64,000 nt of DNA from Acidobacteriota bacterium (GTDB taxonomy: Bacteria; Acidobacteriota; Thermoanaerobaculia; Multivoradales; J023), in assembly GCA_029263395.1 (NCBI GenBank), contig JAJCXO010000194.1, forward strand, positions 1 to 64,000, written 5' to 3'. Below the pieces are notes generated by a model. It was given only the letters and a program-made list of their open reading frames with translations. It had not been told where the DNA came from and searched no databases. Below are positions 25,602 through 35,100 of the stretch, one piece after another. How positions within the stretch are numbered: position 1 is the stretch's first letter; each line of letters begins with the position of its first letter. The translations under genes and the position numbers were made by a program.

Positions 25602-28075
25602 TGCGCGTCGATTCACCCACTTCGTTTCTGCTCGACGCAGCCAGCGGCTGGCGAACCGCCCATGGCGATCGTGTCGTCGCGGATTCGCGCCTCGGCTTGC
25701 ACTTAGGGTCCGCTCCGAACGGTCCGTTAGCCCTGAACTCGGTAGATGGCAGCCTGGGTGGACTTGTTTTACCGATCGGAATGGCGCTCGATTCGACGGG
25801 CATTCTCTACCTGCTCGTTGATGATGCCTCGTCGCGGATCCGTCGCTATGCTCCGATCGAGCGTCGCTTTGTGGCGATGGGAGAGGACTGGCGAGTCCCG
25901 GTCACTCAACCAGCTCAGGTCTTAGAGGCCAAGCTCGAAGTGCCGGAGGTCGGCGCCGTACTCGATCCTACGGGGCCGTTCGATCCATCGATCTTCAGCT
26001 TACCGGCCAACATCGCAATCGTCGGTCAGCATCTATATCTTGCGGATGGTGATAGCCGCTCGTTGCAGGTCTTTTTCATAGCGCCGAAATGTCTGATCCT
26101 GGCTCATCTCTGGGGACTCGATCCACGGGTCTCCATCCTGTCCGAGCCCACCAGCGAGGTTTGGCAGCCGGTGGATGTGGCCTCGCATCGTGGGGCTGCC
26201 TACATCCTCGATCGAAGCTCCGGGCGGGTTTATCGTCATCGCCCTGGGTCCGAGAAGCCTCGGTTGGTGCTCGATGTTCCGGAAGCGAAGGGGCGTTGGA
26301 GTCGACTTGCACTGGATCGCAAAGGCCGTCTCTACCTATTCGATCGGTCGGTGCCGAGACTCGAAGTTTATGAATTGAACGAAGCTGTCTGCGAGCCTGT
26401 CGGTTGTGGCTCGGCAGCTGACCAGCCGCTGCGCCAAAGTCCCCTGGCGGCGCGTCGGATGGGACAGGTTCTGGAGTCGGGAGAAATCCGCAGTCGTTTC
26501 CCCGGGCCAGCGATCCGCCTGGATCACAAGGAGCGGTTTTGTCTTCCTGAAGGCCTGGCACGGTTGTGTGATCGGTGTCCGGAAAGTCCGCCGGTTGACG
26601 CACCCCTGGAACTCTGTTCGGTGGCCACCTGTGGGCTATTGTTCGATCGCCAAGGCGAGCCGGTTGTCGCGCCAGACCCTGCCGAGCCTGGAGGAGTACC
26701 GCTGTATTCAAGCTCTGGGGCATGGTTCAGTGACGCTCTCGATAGCGAAGTCCACCGTTGCCAATGGCACCGTATTGAACTCGCGCTCGGTGACTTGCCG
26801 CCTGGTTCACAAGTGGTGGTGAGTACGTTCAGCGCGCAGGAAAATCGTGGTGCCGAAAAACCTGAAGACTTACCCGACCACCTGTGGGAGACGCGGTTTC
26901 GCCTCACCGGACCGATGCAGCCTCCCGAGGCTCCGTCCACCGATCGTGAGCGACAGGAGGAGCTGCTCGTCCAGAGTGGCACAGGGCGATACCTGTGGCT
27001 CCGTCTCGAACTCGTGAGTGATGGCTTTGCGACTCCCCGGGTCGGCTCTATGCGGGTCCACTATCCGCGACAGTCCTATATGGCCTACCTTCCGGCGGTT
27101 TATTCGTCCGAAGAGGAGAGTCGTTCGTTCCTGGAGCGTTTTCTTTCGATCGCTCAGACCGAGTGGGATCAACTGGATCGTCGGATCGAAAATGTCGCTG
27201 CCATGTTCGATCCACGGGCGGTACCGGAAGGTGAGTTACTCGAGTACCTGGCGAGCTGGCTGGCGTTGCCGCTGGAAGGAGTCTGGAGCGGAGAGCAGAA
27301 ACGTCGCATGCTGGAAGCGGCCCCGGCGATCTACACCCATCGTGGGACGTGTCGCGGCATTTCAGAGATCCTCGCCATCTACCTCTCGAACTCTACCGGT
27401 ATTGCCCCCGGAGCGCAGCTCGGCTATCCGGTCTTGATCGAAGGCCATCGCGAGCGACAACACCTTCAGTTGGCGCGTCGTGCTGGCGAGCTAGCTCCGG
27501 GCAGGCGTCTTTGGGGGCGCGAGTTGGTCGGGCGCCTCCAACTTGGCGTCTATGCGCGAGAGGGTGAAGCACGCTTGGTTTCGACCGGTGACCCGGAACG
27601 GGATTTGTTCCACGAATACGCTCATCGCTTTCGGGTGTTCGTGCCCGCAGCTTGGGTTCGTCATGGCGAGGACGAACAGCGATTGCGACGTGCCCTGGAT
27701 GTTGAGAAGCCGGCGCACGCAGGTTATGAACTGTGTTTGGTGGAACCACGGTTTCGAATCGGTCGGCAATCGACGTTGGGACTCGATTCGGTGGTCGGAG
27801 CGATTCCGCGGGCAAGTCTCTACTGCCCGCATCACGATGTGGATCCAGCCCCCAGCCTGGCGCCGAGGTTTCGGCTCGGTTACGACACGGTGTTGGCGTG
27901 CCGGCCCAGTCCGAATCCTGGACCACCACCGCTGCCAGCACCACGGGGTGTACTGGGGCAGGACGCAGTATTGGGGCGCGAGATGCTGCTGGCTGCGGCC
28001 GCCACTAAGAGTACGACTGTGCCCGTCACGATCGAGAACGTCACGACCGAGACCATGAGTTCGAGCGCGAGCTAA
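25601..28075 (+). CDS. eCIS baseplate protein: NHL-like propeller plus phage tail protein I domain (Afp12-like)
   Basis: An 824-aa protein with several modules. Residues ~45-270 carry propeller-like repeats (GMALDSTGILYLLVDDASSR, NIAIVGQHLYLADGDSRSLQ, VDVASHRGAAYILDRSSGRV, LALDRKGRLYLFDRS). Residues ~490-610 form the gpI domain: YLPAVYSSEEESRSFLERFL, EWDQLDRRIENVAAMFDPRA, LEYLASWLALPLEG, HRGTCRGISEILAIYLS. The C-terminal third repeats a G-x-D-x-V-L-G-like motif (GRQSTLGLDSVVG, GYDTVLACRP, GQDAVLGREMLL). gpI-like proteins link the wedge to fibres, so the propeller may present attachment surfaces. Its ATG overlaps the previous stop. Confidence 0.88.
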   Translation: MRVDSPTSFLLDAASGWRTAHGDRVVADSRLGLHLGSAPNGPLALNSVDGSLGGLVLPIGMALDSTGILYLLVDDASSRIRRYAPIERRFVAMGEDWRVPVTQPAQVLEAKLEVPEVGAVLDPTGPFDPSIFSLPANIAIVGQHLYLADGDSRSLQVFFIAPKCLILAHLWGLDPRVSILSEPTSEVWQPVDVASHRGAAYILDRSSGRVYRHRPGSEKPRLVLDVPEAKGRWSRLALDRKGRLYLFDRSVPRLEVYELNEAVCEPVGCGSAADQPLRQSPLAARRMGQVLESGEIRSRFPGPAIRLDHKERFCLPEGLARLCDRCPESPPVDAPLELCSVATCGLLFDRQGEPVVAPDPAEPGGVPLYSSSGAWFSDALDSEVHRCQWHRIELALGDLPPGSQVVVSTFSAQENRGAEKPEDLPDHLWETRFRLTGPMQPPEAPSTDRERQEELLVQSGTGRYLWLRLELVSDGFATPRVGSMRVHYPRQSYMAYLPAVYSSEEESRSFLERFLSIAQTEWDQLDRRIENVAAMFDPRAVPEGELLEYLASWLALPLEGVWSGEQKRRMLEAAPAIYTHRGTCRGISEILAIYLSNSTGIAPGAQLGYPVLIEGHRERQHLQLARRAGELAPGRRLWGRELVGRLQLGVYAREGEARLVSTGDPERDLFHEYAHRFRVFVPAAWVRHGEDEQRLRRALDVEKPAHAGYELCLVEPRFRIGRQSTLGLDSVVGAIPRASLYCPHHDVDPAPSLAPRFRLGYDTVLACRPSPNPGPPPLPAPRGVLGQDAVLGREMLLAAAATKSTTVPVTIENVTTETMSSSAS

Positions 28076-28086
28076 GGAGATTCTGA

Positions 28087-29193
28087 ATGGACAACAAGCC
28101 AATCAGTTGGGAGAACAACCAGCGCCCCGTCGTGACGACGCGCAATCGGTTCTTCAATGGCAAATACATGAGTGCCCGCGAGTTTGCTCGCGAGCAAGAC
28201 TATTTCCTCAGCCGTCACCGGCTGATCAATCGTCTTCACGTGGGTTCTGGCATCGCTTGTGGCCTGCTCGTCGAGCCGCATCCCAATCCGACCTGCCCCA
28301 ACTTTGTCGTGGTGCGGGCTGGGGTTGCGATCGACGCCTGGGGACGAGAGTTGATTCTCCGAAAAGACACCCCCTTCGAGCTCCCGGATTTGGCATCCAC
28401 GGGCGAGGTGTTGCTCGGCCTCCGATACGTAGAGGAGACGGTGGAATCGGTGCCGGTGCTTTATACCGAAGAGGGAAAGAACCGTCAGGAAGCCAACTGG
28501 GTGCGTGAGAATGTCTGCTTGGAGGCCCTCGCCCTCGATGGCGCTCCTGCCGGATGCTGGTCGCGAGCCGATAGTTCGGTAACGCTGAGCTCAGCCAGTG
28601 GTTGTTTGGATGTTGACTCACCTTGTGACGACCGCGTCCCTCTAGCTCTACTGCGATTCCACAAAGAAAGCGGTTTGGAGATCGACAGCTCAGGGCGGCG
28701 TCAGTTGCCAACACCCGGTCAACATTTGACCCGGATCACGGGTTGTAGCTGGCCGCACGGGGGATCTATGTCACTCAACGAGCTTCGCAGCGCCGGAGGG
28801 CGCTTGGAGGTTCGGTTTGATCGGCCGTTGGCTGCTTCCAGCAGTGACGAGCAAGGGATTGATGTGCACACGTTTCAGGTCCATTTCGGCCACACAGAGA
28901 GCGGGCTGAGGCCGGCTTCGAGTGCGAGTGGGGTATCCCCCGAAGCCGATGGCTCGCGGGCAATTTTTCAACTTGCGGCCAGTTTTTTCGAAGGCGAGGC
29001 AAGCCTTGCCGGTCAGACGATTTACGTCACTCTGCATTGTGACTTCATTTTGGACAACCAAGGCCATCCGGTGGATGGGAATCACCTGGGCGGGCGACTC
29101 CCTTCGGGCAACGGATCTCCCGGCGGGACGTTTCGGAGCTGGTTCCACGTCGAGGAAGAGGCTCAGGTAGTCAATAGAGAGGAACTGTCATGA
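28087..29193 (+). CDS. eCIS peripheral protein A (shared N-terminal attachment-like domain, 368 aa)
   Basis: A 368-aa protein of unknown family name, with AAGGAGA before ATG 28087. Residues ~18-95 match the N-terminal domain of three other proteins in this cluster: RFFNGKYMSAREFAREQDYF, LHVGSGIACGLLV, and VVRAGVAIDAWGRELILRKD. The C-terminal half is beta-rich, with an Ig-like stretch beginning ITGCSWPHGGSMSLNELRSA and HTFQVHFGH. There is no signal peptide or membrane segment. Being between the gpI-like gene and the giant repeat protein, it is inferred to decorate the baseplate or carry fibres. It overlaps the next start by 4 bases (ATGA). Confidence 0.75.
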   Translation: MDNKPISWENNQRPVVTTRNRFFNGKYMSAREFAREQDYFLSRHRLINRLHVGSGIACGLLVEPHPNPTCPNFVVVRAGVAIDAWGRELILRKDTPFELPDLASTGEVLLGLRYVEETVESVPVLYTEEGKNRQEANWVRENVCLEALALDGAPAGCWSRADSSVTLSSASGCLDVDSPCDDRVPLALLRFHKESGLEIDSSGRRQLPTPGQHLTRITGCSWPHGGSMSLNELRSAGGRLEVRFDRPLAASSSDEQGIDVHTFQVHFGHTESGLRPASSASGVSPEADGSRAIFQLAASFFEGEASLAGQTIYVTLHCDFILDNQGHPVDGNHLGGRLPSGNGSPGGTFRSWFHVEEEAQVVNREELS

Positions 29194-32100
29194 CAACACC
29201 TAAGCACGGTTTGGACTTGTCGGCATCTCAGCTGCTAGCGGACAACAAGGGGACGGATTCCAAGTGTGACGACCATGACGATTGCAGCTCGGCGATCGTC
29301 AGGCCTCAGTTCTTCTGTGGTCAATTGCTCACTGACGAAGATTTGACGTCGCTCGTCGATTGGACGAGGGACAGGCTACGTTTGGCCCGTTATCGCCACG
29401 GTTGGGGTGTCGTGACCGGTCTCGAGGTTGAATGTGTTCCGCAGACGGCGTCGCGGGTACGCGTCACCCCGGGCTATGCAATCGATCACAAGGGGCACGA
29501 TATTTTGGTTGGCGCAGCGGCCGAGATCGATCTCGCCGCGGCCTGTGAGAAAGAGCTCCACAAAGGGCTGTGCGGCGAGCAGGGCGGTGACAAGTCCTTG
29601 GATAGCGATCTCGATCGGCCGCTGCCGATACCAATGCCACCTTCCGGGGACGGTCAGACGTTCGCGGTGGACCTGTCTCTGCATTACCGTGAGATTCCAG
29701 CCGAACCTCAGAGTGCTCTCGGCTCCAGCTCTTGCAAGGAGATCGCCGAGTGTGAATTCAGTCGCGTCGAGGAAAGTTTCGAACTCGCTTGGACACCTGC
29801 TTTGTTGCGCAGCAACCCGTTGGCGACCAACGCACAACGGTGGCTCGAGGAGTATCGCAAGACGCTGGAGGTACTGAGTCAGATTCGCCAAGCGTTTGTT
29901 GATGTCGGAGGCCGTGGCAACGATATTCGGCAACGGTTGCTCGACTGGATCGACTTGCACCCGCCGACGCAGTTCTGCTTCATTCGCTCCTTGGTTTGCA
30001 ACCTGGAAGCCAGTGAGTTGGCCAACGAAAAGAAGCTCGCGGAAGTACTTTTCTGGCTGGTACAGGACCGACGTAACGCCTTTGTCGCACGCACCGTCGA
30101 ATGTGTACCGGAGAGTGCTGGCGTGTTGTTGGCCCGGGTCTATATGAGTGCCGGTGCGGCGGGTGGCTGTCGAGTGGAGCGAATCGATACGCATCAGCCG
30201 AATCGTCGGCCGTTGCATCGCGATCGTTGGCCGGCGCCTTCGGGGCAGGTCAATCTGGCGGGCTGGTTGTGGCATCAGAAGGGTGACGTCTGCACTGCTC
30301 TCGACGATCTCGGAGTCGAGGTTCGTCGCCAGGTAGATTTTGAGCTGCCAGCAACCTTGCAGGAACTCGAGGAACGGCTCGATGACGATCCCTGGACACC
30401 CTGTGGTAAGCCGGTATGCCTCGAGGTCTACGCACCTCACGACAAGGACGACTTGTTGGGCGAGAGGGTGGTGGGCTTCCGTTGTGACGAGGTACCGCTC
30501 GGATTACAAGTCGAGAAAACGTCGGTGCAGAGCGTAGCGCGAGCTGGTGAGGTTGTGATTTACAAGTTCACTTTGCACAACACCGGCGAGGGAGCTCTGA
30601 CGATCGAGCTCAAGGACTCACTGATCGGTTTGGTGACCAGTGCCATCCACCTCATCCCGAAAGCGACCACCGTCGTGACCGGCGCCTATGTGGTACCCCC
30701 GGACGCTAGCGGCACATTGAGCAACGAGGTGGTTGCCATTGGTCGCAGTGACGATGATCGCGAGGTTCTGGCGACTGCCTCTCACAGCCTCAATGTCGAG
30801 ACCGGCGAGCTCAAGCTGACCAAGAGCGCCAACAAGAGCGCGGCACTGCCTGGCGAGCGGGTGACCTATACCTTCGAGCTATTCAATGATCGCAGCACTC
30901 CGGTGCGCATCAAAGAGCTATCGGATTCCGTCCTCGGTAGCATCTCGACCGACTTCGAGGTTTCACCGCAAGAAGATCGAACGTTCCAGCGGAGTTATGT
31001 CGTACCGACCGATGTTGGTCAGGAGCTCACCAACACCGCCACCGTCACCGGGCAGACCTCGGATGGTCAACCGTTGAGTTTGAGCGTGTCGCACACGTTG
31101 TTGATCCGTGAGCGGGTGCTTTTCACCCTCGACAAGGAGACGGTGGAAACCTCCGCGATACCCGGACAGGACGTGACCTACCGGTTCACCCTGGAGAACA
31201 AGGGCAACATCCCAGTTACGGTTGACCTCGACGACAGCCTGTTGGGTGCCGTCGGCGATGCGATCGTGCTGGCTGCGGGTCAGCAGCAAGTGATCGACCA
31301 GGCCTACACGGTGCCGGAAACCACTGGCAGGGATCTCCGAAACCTTGCTACGGCGGTGGGCCGAAGTACCGATGGCCAAGCGTTGACCGTCGAAGCCAAA
31401 CACACGCTTCCGATCGTCACTGATGGCAGCATCGACATCGCCAAGAGCTGTGATCGAGATATCGCGCTGCCAGGGGACATCGTGCAGTACACCTTCGATT
31501 TGTCGAACACCGGCCGGGCGTCAGTGTCGGTGACCGCCACCGATGACCTACTCGGTGAAGTGATAAGCAATCACCCGCTACAGCCGGGTGAAAACCACCA
31601 GGCGACGGTGGACTTCGAAGTACCGCTCGACGCTTTGGGACGCATCGACAACGAGGTCACGGCGGTCGCGGAGGCCGCGAGCGGCGCAACATTCGAGTCG
31701 AAAGATCGCCACAGTCTTCGGGTGGTCAAGGAAGGATTGACGGTCACCAAGACCTGTGACATCAACCCGGCGCGTCCGAATGAGAATGTGGGTTACAACT
31801 TCAAGATCAGAAATCTCCTCGATGTCGATGTTCTTGTTGATGTGACCGATGACTTGCTAGGCGAGCTGGCAACGGATGAGAACATCCGCCCTGGGCAGGT
31901 CTACGAGACTAAACGACCCTTTGTCGTCCCGGCAGATGCGACCGGAACGATCACCAACACGGTCACCGCCATAGCTCGTGGTTCCCGGGATGGGAGTCAG
32001 CTTCCGGGCAGCGGCAGCGTGATCGCAGCGACGGGATACCTGGTGCCGAACCAGCCGCAGATTCAGCCCGCTTCTTTGGTGCCGCAACCGACATCCCTGC

Positions 32101-35100
32101 TGATGCAAGTCATCTGGCAGGGCGAGATTGGCTGGACTCGCAAGGTCCCGATTCTGCGCGATATTCCGCAATGGGACCAGGCAGGTGGTTGGGGGCCGCA
32201 TACGTTGTCCGAGACCTATCCCGGGACTGGTGAGTTCCAGGCGGTGAGCTCCTTCGTCACTGGCAGTCTGCTCTTCACTTGGATGATTCGTGGCGGTGAG
32301 TTGTGGACCAAGGCCGATCTGGTGCCTGGTGGGCCGCCACCACCAGCGGATCTGTCGCGGCCGTGGCAGCTGGAGGTTGGTGTTTCATTTCCGACCAGCG
32401 GTGAGGTCGACGCCATGATGGTGTATGTCCTCGGCGGGTCGGTGCACGTGCAGATGTGGAGTGATGCTCAGAAGTGGACCGGTTCCTTACCGTTGTCCGG
32501 GGCGACCCGGTTTCAGGAGATCAGCAACTGGGTAGGACCGGATGCGGTTCCCGAGTATCCCGGTTCGGGTGACGTCCATGCGCACTTCGGTGTCGTTTCT
32601 GGACGGTCGTTCTACGAGAGTGTGTGGCGTGACGAACAGGAATATCAGCGGGTCGTTCCGATCAACAACAGTAACGAGGTGGTGTGGCTGAAGGGACGGA
32701 TCTGGACGGGTCTGGACTTCGAGATCATTGCTACTGATACGCACGATCTGCGGATTGGGCCCGAAGTTGCCCTGCGGGTTGTCAAGACCTGCGACAAACC
32801 GATTGCAGAGTCCGGCGAGCGGGTTGGCTACAACTTCGAGATCTTCAACGACGGCACCGAGAGCCTGGCGATCTGGGCGAGCGATAACCAGTTTGGCTCT
32901 CTATTGGCGGACAAGCTGCTCGCTGGTGGTGAGAGCTTGAGTCTCGATCGGTTCCTGACCGTGCCGTCCAATCCCGATTTAAAACGCTTGGAGAACACTG
33001 TGACGGTACTCGGCCGTGGTGCTCGTCAGGGTAGCGGTATCCCTGGGAACGAGTATGTGCTCGGCTCGACGGCCTACTTTGTGGCCAACCGTTATTACCA
33101 GGAGGTGTGGACCAAGAACACCGTCTGGCGGCGCTCGATGCCCGTACAACGAGGAACCATCTATTGGCATGCGGCAGACGCGTGGACGCCGGAGAAGCAA
33201 AACTTCGTGACCTCTGGCGAACTGCAAGCCGTCGCAACGTTCGTGCTCGATAACCAGCTGCATATCTGGGTGTGGCGGGCGAATCAGCTGTTGACCCGTA
33301 CGGTCTCGATCATCAACGGCCAGTTGCGTTACGACCGTCAAGGTCCGTGGAAGCCTGCCGGGGTGGCGGATCACTTCCCTGGAACCTCGACAATCGACGC
33401 CATGGCAGCGTACGTCTTGGACAATAGTGTCCGGTTGACGTTTGTCCGTGGCCAACAGATCTGGACGCGTAAGCTAGCGATCATCAACAAGGTCATTCGC
33501 TGGGACCGCTCGGTCTGGGACGGCCCGGTCGAAGTCCGAAACTTGCCTGGTGGCCGGCCGCTGCAGTCGTATGCCACCGAGCTCATTGCCGGCCGACTCT
33601 ACGAATCTTACTGGCGTGGGCAGATTCAATGGCAGCGGTCGATTCCGATCATCAACGGCGAGCCGCGTGCGGACCGCTCCGAGCCTTGGACGAACCTCAA
33701 TATCAAGGTCACTGCATCGGATTCCCATGTGCTGACGGTGAACCAGGCGCTGCGGCTCCTCAAGACCTGCAGCACCAACATCGCAAGCCGTGGCGAGGTT
33801 GTCACCTACACCTTCGAGGTCACCAACCTCGGTGCCTCGCCAGCGTCTGTTTACAGTATCGAGGACGATTGGCTCAAGACGATTCCAATCACTCTCAAGA
33901 AGCCTCTCGAATCCGGCGAGTCGTTCACCGTCTCGCGTGACTTCGAGGTGCCCAAGATTGCGGTCGATCCGTTGGTCAACGTCGCGACGGTCAAGGCCAC
34001 GTCACCCGATCGCAGGCAGCTCGAGGCCACCGCGAGCCACACCTTACAAATCCGTCAGGCTCCAGAGCTTGTCTTGACCAAACAATGTAAGCAGTCGCAG
34101 GCACATCGTGGCGACTTTGTGCACTACATCTTCGGGATGACCAACAACAGTCAAGAGACGATGTGGATTTACCGCCTGGAAGATTCGGTACTCGGCATCG
34201 TGCCGCTGTTCAACCAAAAAGCAGCCGATCCTAGTACCGAAATCGATGAATTCAGGCCACTTGATCAACTCCAGCTGGACCCGGGAGAAACCCACAGACT
34301 CGAGCGCTCCTATCAGATCCCCAAGGATGCGCCCAATCCCCTGGTCAACAAGGCGACGGTGCGGGCGCGAGCCCATCAGCGCGAATTCCGCGCCAGTGCG
34401 TCGCACAGCCTGACGGTCGAGCCTGCTGCTCAGGTGACGATCGACAAAACCTGTGATGTCAACCCGGCGTCACCGGGAGCGACCGTGAACTACACCTTCG
34501 ATGTTTACAACGGCGGGGCGACGGAGTTGCACGCTCAGGTCTTCGACGACTTGCTCGGTCTCATTGGGCCAATCGACTTGAAACCTCAGCAAAGCAGTAC
34601 GTTGAAGACCAGTTTCGAAGTCCCGAAGAACGCGAAGGGAGAGATCATCAACACCGCCAGCGTGATCACCAATGGTGGAGATGACGATGTACTCCCCGGC
34701 ACCGGCGAGCTCCAGGCACGGGCAACCTATCTGGGTTTGCACAGGGACATCCTCCAGTACAAGGGTTACCTTCGGCAGTTGTTATGGCGTGGAGGCCAGC
34801 AGTGGTACCGGGTTGTTCCGTCGAGTGGCGGGGTTATCCAATGGCACCTGGCGCGTCCGTGGGTTAACTTCCAGAAGCACATCGTGCCTGGTCCTGGCAA
34901 GGTTCAAGCGGCCTCGTTCTATATTTTGGGCAACCGCTCGGCCTTCAGTGTTTGGATCGACAACAAGCGCTGGGTGCGGCTATTCCCGTTGCGCAACGAG
35001 CTCATTGATGCCACTAACCCGGTCGATCCTTGGATCGGTGCTGGCACCCTCGCCAACTACCCCGGCCGGGGCGATATCCAGGCCGAGGCGACCCAGCGGG

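Noticed and set aside
29376-30440. 354-aa - strand frame opposite the giant repeat protein
   Set aside because: No ribosome binding site and shadow composition, while the + strand frame continues for 8.7 kb with coherent domains.
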